From the NCBI GenBank assembly GCA_020631735.1, contig CM036162.1, positions 93,482,401-93,546,400 of the forward strand: 64,000 nucleotides of DNA, in the 5' to 3' direction. The position numbers were made by a program, and so were the translations under genes. Position 1 is the first letter of the stretch. The number at the start of each line of letters is the position of its first letter. Below are positions 1-10,552 of the stretch, piece by piece. This DNA is from Saccharum officinarum. Taxonomy: Eukaryota > Streptophyta > Magnoliopsida > Poales > Poaceae. The notes beneath the pieces are model-generated. The model saw only the letters and a list, made by a program, of their open reading frames with translations. It searched no databases and had not been told where the DNA came from.

Positions 1-201
1 AATTCTAAGTGATATAAAATTTTTAGTTGCACAATTTTGATGAAAGGTAATTAGCACATTATCACAACATGTTATGCAATACTAGTTTCCACACTTTTAT
101 TTTACTAAAGGTACACCCTAAGCACATATGATTATGAATGCCATGACATGTTATGCTAATGATTTGCAATGCAAATGCTTGCGTAACACCGGAGTGTTAC
201 A
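1..201 (-). mobile_element. Edge of a TGTAACAC-type LTR retrotransposon (partial)
   Basis: Read on the minus strand from 201, the sequence begins TGTAACACTCCGGTGTTACG, which is the start form of long LTRs of the Tekay/Del-like gypsy group in grasses. The same TGTAACACC start is seen at 31017. The element continues left of the window, so neither its length nor its second LTR can be checked. The next 220 bases (202-419) are AT-rich and show nothing recognisable. Confidence 0.45.
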
Positions 202-419
202 ACAAATCTCGATATAAATTGTTCAAATGAAATACAAATAATTCATAATATAGAATCGATCTGTTTGGAACTTTCGGTTAGAAAACTCACAAGTCACAGG
301 ATATGATGGACTAATGACCAGATACTAATTATTGATCTGATGTAGTGATGCGGATGAATGAACTTTAAAACTATTTAAGTACACAAGTAAGAAGAACAAT
401 AGAAGATTAATCTTAAACC

Positions 420-1020
420 TGTCTGCCGCTGTGCGTCTCAGTATCTCGCCGAGCGGCAGCCGGCCGAGACGATAACGTTGCAGGCCCTCCGGCGTCGGGC
501 TTCGCCGCGGCCGCGCCTCCGAGTCTGGCGAGTCGGCGACCGTCGTGGCCGCGTGGCGCCGTTCCGTGATGGCGTCGGCGTGACCGCGCGGATTCGACTC
601 TGCCGCTTGCGAGTTGCGACGATCCAGCGGGATGGTTGCAGGCGGCGCGCGTGAGTCAATGCGTCATGTGTGGGACCGGTGGGGTTTCGAGCGAGGCGTA
701 GCGGAGTAACTGCACCGAGCGCCGTATGCGCGAGTTTGCGTGCCCGCACAGAGTCGAACAGCTGGGAGGCGTCGGGTACTCGGGCGTGTCTACCAGGTAA
801 GCTTTTTTTCTTTTTTTTTACATAAAAAATTATATTCTAGTTCACTTACACCTGGACCCCAGGGTATGCCGCGGCCCACCCGGCATACCCTGTGGGTCCG
901 CCCCTGCGCTGACGTGGACACGCTCGGCGAATTCCGGGCGACGTGGCCCAAAAATGTACACGGGTTCAGCCTCCGGCTTGTTGGGTTAAACTACGGCCGC
1001 TAGGGGAGACCCGGATTGGT
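420..1020. other. GC-rich segment, possible promoter or 5' exon of the eIF3g-like gene
   Basis: Bases 420-797 are strongly GC- and CpG-rich, unlike both flanks, and end in a consensus splice donor (CAG|GTAAGC, donor GT at 798-799) followed by a T-rich run. This fits an untranslated first exon or CpG-rich promoter for the plus-strand gene downstream. No protein reading frame here looks convincing. A strong hairpin lies at 854-899. Confidence 0.3.
854..899. repeat. Inverted repeat (hairpin) with 18-bp arms
   Basis: GGACCCCAGGGTATGCCG on the left pairs with CGGCATACCCTGTGGGTCC on the right, with one unpaired base and a short GC-rich loop. It stands between the GC-rich segment and the putative first coding exon. 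It could be a MITE remnant or a structured leader element. Confidence 0.6.
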
Positions 1021-1024
1021 GAGG

Positions 1025-1135
1025 ATGGCCTCCGCCAGGATACGTGGGGAGAAACGCAAACGCGTCAGCAAGTACAATTCCACAAAAACGAGGTCGAGGA
1101 GGAAGAGGATTTCGAGGAAGCGACACTCGCAGGAA
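1025..1135 (+). other. Possible first coding exon, arginine/lysine-rich
   Basis: An ATG at 1025 opens a frame encoding a very basic peptide (MASARIRGEKRKR... with RSRRKR and RKRHS clusters, nuclear-signal-like) that reaches a possible donor GT at 1136-1137 (GAAG|GTGC) and would otherwise stop at 1147. It could be the 5' exon of the eIF3g-like gene at 1853-2352. I could not prove the splice to the next exon, so this is inference only. Confidence 0.25.
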
Positions 1136-1852
1136 GGTGCTTCCTAATCCTTACTTTTGTTGAATCTCGTTTGCTTCGTATTTCATGGATCTGTCACCGT
1201 CTGTAGGCTTACCCAACGACCCATCTTCAGCACTTGATTGTGGTGCATATCAACATTCGACGGTCAGAACTCTATCTGGCTCTTTCGTGCGCCCATCTCC
1301 AGTACTAGTATATTCCTCGAAGGCACGTGCAATAACATATATCGATCTCTAGTTTTTGCAAGTTAGCATCTACCGGCTTAATTCTTTAAATCTAGTTTGT
1401 TTTCTATATTTAATGTATGCGTCTTTGAAGTAAACCCAGATCATAGCACTTCATTTTGTTTCGTTAGTTGTGATTCCAGTGCTCCTTGTGATGAGCCCTG
1501 CAGAAAACAGTTCACTATTTGATAGATAAGATAAGCAATACCAACAGGGCTTAGTCTGAAGCAAACTGACCATGCATATTACTAAAAACAAAAATCCAGT
1601 GAACAGAAATTTGACACCACTAGATGACCACAAATAGAAAATAACACGATGCATGAGTAGTAGCGAAACCCTCTGATTGTTTTCCTTCACTTTGTGCTTT
1701 GGACTATCCGCATGGTAATTTTTTTTTCTTAATTAACATGTAGCCACCTTGATTGCGACGAAAACTAACACATATGTGGGTGATTGTTCTTGCTGACAAC
1801 AGAGGTTGAAGTATGGAACCTTGGCATGATTCGGTTTAGTATCATGGCCTAG

Positions 1853-2352
1853 CAAAGGTCCTCAGAGCAAGACATCTGCGGAGATGGCGTTGACAACCAC
1901 ATGGAGCACTTCTGCCCTTTCAACGTACGGTGTTTTATCTCGTAACAAATCAGTGAACAGTGCTTTCAGCCATGACTTTTCAATCAAGCGAACAAGATGG
2001 GCGGTATTTCGGTGATACCTGCAGAGGAGAATACCCTGTCGGAGAACACAGAGTAACCTGCAGGGATCATCGCAAGTTCCTGCGGCGTTTCATACGCGTG
2101 AGCAACCTGCCGCCGGGCTTCAGGGTGTGGGAGCTTGAGAACCTCTTCAGCCCGTTCGGGCCGCTGCTGATGTGGGATGTTCCCAGGTTCAGGAATGACA
2201 TTTGTGGCTGCAAGAGTGAAGTCCGCATGAACTTCGGCGTGGTCGTCTTCAAGAGGCGTGAGGATGGGGAGAGAGCTATCCACGAGCTCAATGGCGCTGA
2301 GGCCGGTGGCCTGAAGCTGCGAGTTGATTGGGTTTACCCTTCTTGTGTGTAG
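1853..2352 (+). CDS. eIF3g-like RRM protein (zinc knuckle + RRM), multi-exon, upstream structure uncertain
   Basis: The exon at about 1970-2352 encodes a single C-terminal RNA recognition motif. RNP2 is FIRVSNLP, RNP1 is the region FGVVVFKRREDGERAIHELNG, and it ends KLRVDWVYPSCV followed by a stop at 2350-2352. The ending L-x-V-x-W-x-x-P is typical of the translation initiation factor 3 subunit G RRM. A preceding exon (acceptor AG at 1851-1852, donor at AAC|GTACGG near 1925) encodes CGDGVDNHMEHFCPFN, matching the C-x2-C...C-P-Y/F zinc knuckle of eIF3g and of the paralogue at 6166. The RRM exon is intact. The exact splice joining knuckle and RRM did not come out in frame by eye, so the gene may use a different acceptor or be partly damaged. 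Likely role: RNA binding or translation-related. Function beyond the domains is inference. Confidence 0.65.
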
Positions 2353-2794
2353 CTGATGAAGATTAAACATTCAAACTTCTCTGTCCTCGATCTAAGTGAG
2401 ATTTTTGCAGGTAGCAGGTAGTGCAAGTTAATAAGTTGTCTTAAAACTTAAGAGTCCATTATGTTAAGGCCTTAAGGGGCTGCCCTGGTGTTTTTGTCCT
2501 GTGAAGAATAACATGTCTCATAACACTGTTAGATGAGATCAAGGCCTGAGTTTGTTCTTCCGAGGTTGTTCCTTGTTAGAGTTATTTCCTTGCTATCCCT
2601 TACTTTGAGTTTCCAAATCAGAGTCTGTGGCAAGAACAGGAATGCACGCAACAAATAATTAACTTGAACAAAATGCATACAAGCAAGATAGTTGTATTTT
2701 TATTCTCAACTGTACACATCAAGCGAGTAACAATTATATTATTTATTAGTAAGTTACATTTCTCAAGCCTTAATGAGGCTACTGCTTCTGTCCT

Positions 2795-3240
2795 TCACTT
2801 ATCGACTGGCTTACCTTTCTCCCTGAGCTTGGCCACAGCTTCCTTCATGGCCTCCTTCCTCTTCCTGCTGGCAAGCACCTTAGCCTGCACACCGCTGACA
2901 TTCGGGTCTTTCTTCTCTTCTGCCGGCCCTGGTGGTGGAGGTCGCCGCTTCGAAGCAGCACCGGCGATGTCAGGGCCCAGCATGGTGCCAGCAGCAGCAG
3001 CGACCAAGCCGCATAAAAGTGCCCTAGAACAGCAATACATGTATCAAACTCACAGCGAGCTAGGAGCACATCCTGGAGATAAGAGGAACTGACTTATGTG
3101 ATGAGATACCTCCTGTTGTCGAATTTGGCCCCAAAAGTGAAGTTATTGCTGCTGCTCTCCGGAGCAGGAGGTTTTGGAAAAATCTTCAGAATGGTGATTG
3201 TGCTCTGTGATGCTGAGAGGGGAGGCATGGGAGGCGCCAT
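2795..3240 (-). CDS. Small conserved-looking membrane-anchored protein, two exons, function unknown
   Basis: The gene reads on the minus strand with exon 1 at 3240-3110 and exon 2 at 3023-2795, giving 119 residues. The donor is AG|GTATCT at 3109-3108 and the acceptor GTTCTAG|G at 3025-3024. Joining them keeps frame (…FDNRR-ALLCGLV…). The start at 3240 is preferred because GCAATGGCG is a good plant start context and an intron-acceptor-like CTGCAG lies upstream. Residues about 1-44 are Pro/Ser-rich (MAPPMPPLSASQ). Residues about 45-66 are a hydrophobic, Gly/Ala-rich segment (CGLVAAAAGTMLGPDIAGA) that looks like one membrane span. The C-terminus is Lys/Arg-rich and helical (KVLASRKRKEAMKEAVAKL…KGKPVDK). 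I do not recognise a named family. An organelle-membrane protein is possible but unproven. Two decayed copies at 36.3 and 43.2 kb support that it is a real gene. Confidence 0.7.
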
Positions 3241-3360
3241 TGCCGCCCTGGTGCTTGGTACCTCCAGAAACAGGAAGGAGCTAGCACACCCTATTCTGTA
3301 GCCATTAGCATGGATGCTTCCTGCAGGTGAGAACAAGAGAAGTGATAGATACGACCCCAC

Positions 3361-4010
3361 AAAAGGTGTTATGTCACCTTACTATTGGTTGCAAAAGCTT
3401 CAGACAAGATAAGGCACGAGGAACATATACATATTCTGAGCGATGCTTTTCTCAGTTTTATTTAGTTCAACCCACTGATACTTTGCTTGTTTGAGATTAA
3501 GAAGGCTTCATTTTAGCTCAGACCCCCAATTGCCTCAGTGATGCATAGTCCCTTAATAAACAGGTTTGGATAACTCCTGGGAATATATGACAAGTGAATG
3601 CAGTCTACAGGCTACAGGGTAAATATGAAAAAAGAGTGTGCTAATATTTAACCGCTTTGAGGTTACTTTGTCACAGTTATCACTACTAAAATACTGTAAC
3701 TGTAGCATTTCGACCGTTCATTTTTCCCTACAAAAGTCAGCAGATACTTAAAACTGTACAATCACTATAAAGTGGAGTACGTATGTCTCAAGAGGTCATG
3801 TGTTCTTTTTTTTTCCCGTAGAAAAAGCCTTACGATCAAATCTGCCGCAACACGTAATCAGTGACAAGGAAATTGAAACGGAGGCCAGAGTGACACTGAG
3901 ACTACGAGTACACATTACGGACAGCGGCGGAGCGTGACATCAAACAAAGGAGGGGCTAATTCATGCCGCTTCTAACTTCTACCTACTACGTATTGCTCGT
4001 TTCCTTAGGT
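3361..4010. other. Intergenic, nothing recognisable
   Basis: AT-rich sequence upstream of the small minus-strand gene. It may hold that gene's promoter and 5' leader, but I see no clear TATA element, repeat or coding frame. Confidence 0.4.
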
Positions 4011-4014
4011 AAAC

Positions 4015-4260
4015 AATTTCTGGATCCCTAAATTTGGTAAGAGGTGTTACATAAGTTCCTTTACTTTTAAAATGTCATTTCTGGATCTCTGAATTTAGCA
4101 AGAGATGTCATATAAGTCCCTCTACTTTCAAAATGCCATTTCTGAGTCCCAGAACTTGACTTCGGGTATCATCTGGGTCCCTGAACTTGACTTTAGGTGT
4201 CATCCAGGTCCCAACGGGTCCAAACCCGCTATGGATGCTGACGTGGCTCGGTCCTACATG
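4015..4260. repeat. Short degenerate tandem repeats (about 62 and 45 bp)
   Basis: The phrase TTTCTGGATCCCTAAATTTG recurs in variant form at about 4015, 4077 and 4139, each followed by an 'ag-ggTGTcA-cATaagTcC' phrase. After that, 'TCCCTGAACTTGACTTTAGG'-type units repeat twice more. This looks like the internal or terminal part of a DNA transposon rather than a gene. Confidence 0.55.
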
Positions 4261-4290
4261 TGGGACCAACATGTCAGTTGGTTATATTTC

Positions 4291-4338
4291 TATTTATTTT
4301 TATTTTTATTTTTATTTTTATTTTTATTTCTATTTCAG
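4291..4338. repeat. TTTTTA microsatellite
   Basis: Seven or so near-perfect TATTTT units in a row. Confidence 0.9.
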
Positions 4339-4369
4339 GGTACTGTAGCTACAATGCCTTAAATTTTCT

Positions 4370-4960
4370 AAAATTGTATTTTTTCATACGATCTTAGATG
4401 AAGATGATCTTTTATATAAAAAATTGTAGCTCTTGACGAGATCTACGACTTTCTAGTTTTAAGTTTTTTAATTTAAGGTAGCTAAGATGCTCAAAAAAAC
4501 TAAATAAATTTTCAGCAGTATATTAATTACGTACAAGCGCTTGTCTCCTAGGAAAAATCATATCTTTCTTATATGCTGTTAAATGGAGATACTTTATATA
4601 TGAAAGTCGTAGCTCTTAATGAAATCTACAACTTTATGGTTTTGAGTTTTTTTTAATTTGAGGTTGTTATAATGCTCAAAAAAATTAAACAAGTTTTCAG
4701 CAGTATATTAATCGTGTACAAGCGCTTGTTGCCTTGAAAAAATCATATATTTCTTATATGCTGTCAAATGGAGATACTTTCTATATAAAAGTTATAGTTC
4801 TTAATAGGATCTACAACTTTCTAGTTTTGAGTTTATTTTAATTTGAGGTCGTTAAGATGTTAAAAAAAAATTAAACAAACTTTCAGAAATTAATATACTG
4901 CTAAAAATTTGTTTAATTTTTTTGAGTATTTTAACGACTTCAAATTAAAAAACTCAGCCA
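4370..4960. repeat. About 184-bp AT-rich tandem repeats ending in an inverted copy
   Basis: Units beginning GCTCAAAAAAA-TTAAA(C/T)AA start near 4489, 4674 and 4857, each containing TTTTCAGCAGTATATTAAT, ACAAGCGCTTGT and AATGGAGATACTTT. The last unit turns, and 4886-4955 is the reverse complement of earlier unit sequence, making a foldback. It is likely a decayed DNA transposon or MITE cluster. Confidence 0.7.
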
Positions 4961-6165
4961 CGTGCGGCCTCGTCCCCTCCGTAATAGTAAGTTTAGTGCG
5001 TTTTGTTGCCCTGTAATAGTAAGTTTAGTCAGATGTATCATTTTTTTTCTTGAAAACGCAGGATAGTTACGCTTCATTATATTAAAAAGAAAGAAAGGGG
5101 CTAGAGCCCTACAACACACGCCACACACAACCCCACACAACATGTTTTTTTTATCTGTGCTCTGCTACTTCTGGAGATAGAGAGTAGTGCCTCTGCTGAA
5201 GTAGTACCTCCGTTCTCTAGCTTGGACTCAGCATTCTCATTCCTTTCTGCACAATACATGCTGACCCCCTCGAGCCATGCCATATTGCCATATGGCCATC
5301 TTGTGCATGGTAGCTACTCCAGTTTGAACTGATGTTCAGACTGGGATATGGGGGTGGATGATCTGTCTGGGCTCTGGGGTTGTGTCAGTGGAGATTCACC
5401 TTATGTGGACTTCTGAGTCTATATACAACATAAAGCTGGGATAAAGAAAGGGGCTACTGTATCAACATGCAAAAACTACTGTCTCTCCACAGCACATGCA
5501 TGCATATTTCTATGCAAAGTTTTTTTTTCCCAAGTGCTAATGAGTGTTTGGCCTCGTTCCACAACATCTAGTGCGTGTGGAAGTGAAACAAAGGTTTAGT
5601 CATTGATGTTATAAATGTGCCTGTGCTTGACCCTTGTTGTAAGACTCAGTTAGCCATTTTTACCTCTTAGAACTGAATTGTATGACTTCCGGTTACTTAG
5701 TCAAACTAGCGATTATATGTGGTAACCAGTCAGAGCCCCTGAATCCTGTGTATGGTCTAGTGCACCCATTTCAACACTATTATAGATTTGCTATACCTGA
5801 AGAATAGTCTAGGAAGAGAGGGCTATAGTAGCCAAGGATACATGGTAGGAACTTTCGTGGGAATGTATGCATTGACTTGTTTATATCTTATTATGATCAT
5901 GTTTAATTAATGCTCCTTCATGTCACAAATTCTTTGTAATTTTGACTTTCAATGAATGGTACCAAGATGCAACTTTGACTACTTGTATTAACACAATAAC
6001 TTAAAGTGTAACATTGTGGAAGTATATATTTCATGCTATTTTCATGTGGCATCTGAATTTCATTATTGGGCTGTGATCAATGATTTTCACCACTAGTTTC
6101 CCTCAGAGATTGGATTCATCAATAGTTAGCTTGATTATTGTTCTTTTTTTCCTTATTTTCTTTCT
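4961..6165. other. Intergenic; LINE-like 3' tail near 5040-5090
   Basis: On the minus strand, 5090-5041 reads AATGAAGCGTAACTATCCTGCGTTTTCAAG and then runs into A-rich sequence, like the 3' end of plant LINEs. It would be a 5'-truncated insertion. The rest up to 6165 is AT-rich with no gene I can support, and may contain the promoter and 5' intron of the next gene. Confidence 0.35.
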
Positions 6166-6777
6166 TTGTCCCAACATATACAATATGATATGCATCAGTG
6201 CATGTATCTTGTGTCATCACAAATTTCTATTGGCTCTGCTTTTATGGAAATGATTCTGTGCACAGGTTCCACCACATGTTTTTGGAGGGATCCAGATGCA
6301 AAATTTTGCATCATCTGTGGAGACGACCAGGAAGTGCATTTGGAGCTGAAGTGTCCGTACAACTATCTTTCCCCGGTCACATATGTTCCCTGCAGAGCAC
6401 GACTTGCTCTTTGGGGTAATTACACAACCACACTTCGTTACAAGTGCCCAAGGCATAGAGAGGAAGAAATGAGAGAACCTCCCATGCACGACGAAAGGAA
6501 CTCGAGGCACCTCGAGTTCATGCGGTGCCTTGTGCGTGTGAACAACTTGCCACGGCGCTACCACCCTGAGCAATTTGCCGCACTGTTCAGCAGGTTTGGT
6601 CAGCTGCGGATGTGGCATATAGAGACGCGTGGCTCCGGGGCCTGCAAGGGATACGCTTGTGTCGTCTTCCAGCACCGTGAGCATGCTGAGGAGGCCATTG
6701 AGGCACTCAACTGCTGTGAAGTCGGTGAGCGTAAGCTGCGAGTCGATTGGGCTTACCCTTGTCTAAACTACTGTTGA
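6166..6777 (+). CDS. eIF3g-like protein: zinc knuckle plus RRM
   Basis: The open frame of 203 codons holds, in order, a zinc knuckle of eIF3g type (CIICGDDQEVHLELKCPYNY, about residues 48-67), a second Cys/His pair (KCPRHR, about residues 98-103), and a C-terminal RRM (about residues 122-199). The RRM has RNP2 VRVNNLP, RNP1 KGYACVVF and the ending KLRVDWAYP. eIF3g is an RNA-binding subunit of translation initiation factor 3. This protein is much shorter than true eIF3g (near 290 residues), so it is more likely a grass-specific paralogue. The ATG at 6166 may not be the real start: an acceptor-like CTGTGCACAG ends at 6265, so the first 33 codons could be intron. It is a paralogue of the gene at 1853-2352, in the same orientation and about 4 kb apart. 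Confidence 0.75.
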   Translation: MSQHIQYDMHQCMYLVSSQISIGSAFMEMILCTGSTTCFWRDPDAKFCIICGDDQEVHLELKCPYNYLSPVTYVPCRARLALWGNYTTTLRYKCPRHREEEMREPPMHDERNSRHLEFMRCLVRVNNLPRRYHPEQFAALFSRFGQLRMWHIETRGSGACKGYACVVFQHREHAEEAIEALNCCEVGERKLRVDWAYPCLNYC

Positions 6778-7176
6778 GCCAGGATTATTCCGTGTTTTGA
6801 ACTGGTGTTGGTTTTGATAAGTAAAAAAGTGGTGTTGGACTAATGATGTCTGCGTTGAGGGATTGGTTTCTGACCTTGCAAGTTTATAGATGCGCACGCC
6901 GACGCCGTCTTTTGCAGACGTAGCCACTTAGGGCTTGTTTGAATTGGAGGATTTTTATAATTTTTTTCAAGGAATCCAACTTCTATATTTTGCTTATATT
7001 ACATGATGTTTAGAACGGAGGAATAAAGTTTTCCGTTCTTATATGAAATGGAAAAAAATAAAATAAAACATCCACTCTATATGCTCTTGGAAAATTTTCT
7101 CATGTATGAATGGAGTAATGAGCGAGGAGGAATGAGTGAAAATTTTCCCACACGTGAATGGAGTAATGAGTATGTA
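6778..7176. other. 3' flank of the eIF3g-like gene and AT-rich transposon remnant
   Basis: Bases 6935-7170 contain phrases common in grass MITEs (GCTTGTTTGAATTGGAGGAT, and AATGGAGTAATGAG twice) but I cannot define both ends. Confidence 0.3.
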
Positions 7177-7415
7177 CTCCCATCCGTATTGAAATATAAA
7201 GAACCTAAATTTGTCCTAAGTTAAATGGTGTTAAGTTTGATCTAATGTATAAAGAACAATATTCATGGATTAGCATTATTGGATGCATTATGAAATATAT
7301 TTCATAATTTACATCTTTGATATGGTAGATGTTAAATCTCTATATAAACTTACTCAAACTTAATATTATTTGACTTAGAACATAAATTGGATCCCTTGTA
7401 CTCCAAGACGGAGAG
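7177..7415. mobile_element. Stowaway-like MITE, degenerate
   Basis: It starts CTCCCATCCGTATTGAAATA right after a TA and ends near AGACGGAGAG. These are worn forms of the CTCCCTCCGT...ACGGAGGGAG terminal inverted repeats of Stowaway (Tc1/mariner) elements. The interior is AT-rich and non-coding. Confidence 0.6.
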
Positions 7416-7589
7416 TGTGTTTATTTTATAATTTACATCTTTGATATGCTAGATATGTGTATCCAAGATGCCTAGATTTTTATTTTACCTCTAGCTTGTG
7501 AAAGGAAAAAGGAAATGTTTAGTGTTATTGTTAGTGTAAGCAATAGGGTTTGTAGCTAACTACAAAATTCTTATGCTACTTATATCGTC

Positions 7590-8830
7590 AAGTCCACCAT
7601 AGTGCACAGAGTGCTCTTCCTAGCTTTGCTCAGCAGCTGGCCAATCCATCAACTTGATGTTAAGAACGTGTTCCTTCATGGTACTCTCTCTAAGATAGTC
7701 TACCGCTACCAACTGGCAAGTTTTGAGGATTCCACTCATTCGGACTTCGTGTGCTGCATCAATCGCTCATCCTATGGTCTCAAATACGCTTGGCGTGCTT
7801 AGTACAGTTGGTTCCCTGCATTTCTACTTCAACTGGTTTTGTTGAGGCCAAGTCAAAAAGCTCTCTCTTGTCTACCACTGGGGTAATGACATCGCCTACC
7901 CGCTCGGGCGCTTCTCTATGTTGATGACATGTCCTCACTGCCTCCTTTGCGACACTCCTTCAGTGCACTATTTAGGCACTTCAGTTGGAGTTCTCTATGA
8001 AGGACCTCGGTAAGCTTCACCACTTTTTAGGAATGCAGGTTCAATGTTCTTTAGTGGCCTCTTTATTTCTCCATCTTAGTACATGTTCAACATTCTTGTT
8101 GACATGGTTGATTGTAATCCTTGTCTCATACCTGTCGACACCATACCAAGCCAAAAAGTCTCCACTAAAAGTCAGTGCTGCTATCCACGATTTGAGTGAA
8201 TCCCGTAGTCTTGATGATGCTCTTCAGTACTTAACCTTCACCCAGGCCAACATCTCCTATGTTGTTCAACAGGTGTGGCTTCACACACATGACCTGCAGG
8301 AACCTCACCTTGCTGCTTTAAAGCGCATCCTTGCAACAATCGCGTGCATATGGGTCTACTCTGTCCGTCGCTTTAGACTGATCATGTGGTGTACTCTGAC
8401 GTCGACTGGGTCGTGTGCCCCGATACACACAAGCCTATGTACCGCTATGCAATCTTTCATGGTGATAACCTCATATCTTAGTCTTCCAAGCGATAGAGCA
8501 CATGCTAAAAACTAAGCGGCAGATCATGTACATTGTCATGTTCTAGCATTGAGGCCGAGTACCGTGTTGTCGCCAATGTGGTCGATGAAGCTACTTGGTT
8601 GCGCTAATTGTTACTGGAGCTCCACACTCCTCTTAGTAATATCTACATGTCTACCAACCCCATTCAATATCAGCGCATGAAACATGTGGACACTGACCTG
8701 CACTTTTTTCGTGAACAAGTTTCTCTTAGCGATGTTCACATCCTATATGTGTCTACTACTTAGTACGCAGAAAGCCATTGCGCTAACGCGCATCCTCTTG
8801 CTTGCTTGACTTGCTGAATTAGCGTATGGA
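7590..8830 (+). mobile_element. Ty1-copia pol remnant (reverse transcriptase and RNase H), pseudogene
   Basis: Conceptual translation with frameshifts gives copia RT landmarks: WPIHQLDVKNVFLHGTLS, the SYGLK motif near 7780, MEFSMKDLGKLHHFLGMQVQ at 7985, then RNase H pieces (IEAEYRVVANVVDEATWLR at about 8545, and REQVSLSDVHILYVSTT). Stops and frameshifts occur throughout, and the YVDD box has drifted to YVDDMS context. No LTRs of its own are visible, so it is a fragment. Confidence 0.85.
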
Positions 8831-9057
8831 TATGGATTACTTCATTGAATTTCTTGGCTCGATGCTCCTATGATTGGTCTACTTGGCAGGTGGAATGGAT
8901 CCTTATCAGGTTCATGTGTTCCTTGTTTATATAGCTCTTCTGTTGGATCACATAGCCCCTCTATTGGATTACATTGCTCTGCCCTTGGATTACTTAAGTC
9001 ATTTCTTGGTTTACTTGGCTGCTCCGCAATATGTTGGTTACTTGATCCCCAAGTGAT

Positions 9058-10492
9058 GATTCATGCACTAACTAGCATGATAAGATAGATCCACAACTTG
9101 GGAGCCACAAGAATCAATCAAATGGTGTACTCTAACTAGCCACGGGCATTCCACTAGAGTATCCCTTTAGGGATCAATACCTCTCACAAATCACCAGTTG
9201 GAGGTGGTGAACAATCACCAACACTCCCCTCAATAACCATAGCTGCTCCAAGCCATCTAGGTGGTGGCAACCACCAAGAGTAACAAGAAAACCATAGCAC
9301 AATCGAAGAAACCATAGCCCAATCGAAGAACTAGTGCCACTAGATGCAAATCAACAAAGCAAATACACTAGATCTCTCCCAATCTCACTTTGGATCAACC
9401 ATAAACCAAGAGATGAGTGGGAGGTGTTTTTGGAGGATCATAAGTGTGTTGGATTGCTTAGAATGCCAAGAGAGCTCTGAAAGAGGCAGTTAACAACTAT
9501 AAATAGACCCCTCCAAAAACTAGTAGTTGGGCTGTCTGTGTAATCACCGGACACCCCCACCTGACAATGTGGTATGTGTAATGTTTTGCCTAGTGCATGG
9601 TCGTCGGATGCCCCAGAGTCAGCACCTAATTTGATGACTTTGCGCACCCGAGACCAAAAACTAGTCATTGGACTCCCCAGCGTTTGACTATTAGCACATG
9701 GTTCGGTGACCATCCCTTGGTGCACCACTGGACTAATCAGGTCACCAGAGAGCGAAGGAGAGGATTTTGGGCCACCAGATTGGTTTGATGCCTAGTATCG
9801 CCAAACTGGTGACCCCCTTGAATATCCCGCGCGAGGAACAATGTCAGCACTTCACCTGTTGGTCCCTGGGGTTACTCATCAAACTAATCCAGTGGCTAAC
9901 CCTAGTTTGAGTCTGGACTGCTCAGCCTCTTGTACACGTGGTGCATGGTCCAGTGCCTTTGCCACCCTAGCAATGGACTCATCCAATGGGTGAAGAAACA
10001 TACCAATTCACTCCTTTTTAGCCCTATTTTCAAATGTGCTAACTCGCTCAAGTGTCCACCACATGTGCATGTCTGTTAGCATTTTTTCCAAACAGTTTTC
10101 AAAGGGTTTTCACTTGCATCTCACCATGCCACTAGGTCTAACGCATATGCAATGTCATTTCACACCTAGTGTCACCTAGATAACTGATTAGACTTTAGAG
10201 TTCCCCTCTTAGTAGTAAAGCTATCTATCCTAAACCCAACCACACCCTATATTGTGTCTTGGCCGGCAAAAAAAATCCCTAGCATATACCTTTGCCCTCA
10301 ACTCCATAGGGTTTTGTTTTTGTCTTTCTTCTTTCCATGTGTGAGCTTACTCTAATTGGATTGATCACCCTTCATCCATTTCCAAGCCTTGCTCACAACC
10401 TTGGTGTGGACTTAACCTAGCTTAATCATACATCTAGCAAAAGGTTAGTCCACTAGTTGTCTCAATTACCAAAACCAAACATAGGACTTTTA
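9058..10492 (-). mobile_element. Old SIRE-like copia LTR, reverse orientation
   Basis: On the minus strand from 10492 it reads AAAAGTCCTATGTTTGGTTT-TGGTAATTGAGACAA and then GTGGACTAACC, a close match to the start of the LTR at 19400. A CTATTTATAG box on this strand lies near 9508-9499, in promoter-like position. The far edge near 9058 is approximate and no target duplication was found. Confidence 0.5.
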
Positions 10493-10552
10493 GTGTTAGA
10501 TTGTTATTAGTGTCCTATTTGTTTATCCCATGTATTGGGCTTAGGCTAATTG

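Noticed and set aside
438..749. 103-codon minus-strand frame in the GC-rich segment
   Set aside because: Arg/Thr-rich translation with no domain. High GC makes open frames common, and a splice-donor on the plus strand explains the block better.
1984..2370. 128-codon minus-strand frame opposite the RRM exon
   Set aside because: It is a shadow of the plus-strand RRM. The plus frame has the conserved motifs.
2664..3092. 142-codon plus-strand frame over the small gene
   Set aside because: The minus strand has matched splice sites, an in-frame join and two homologous decayed copies. The plus frame has none.
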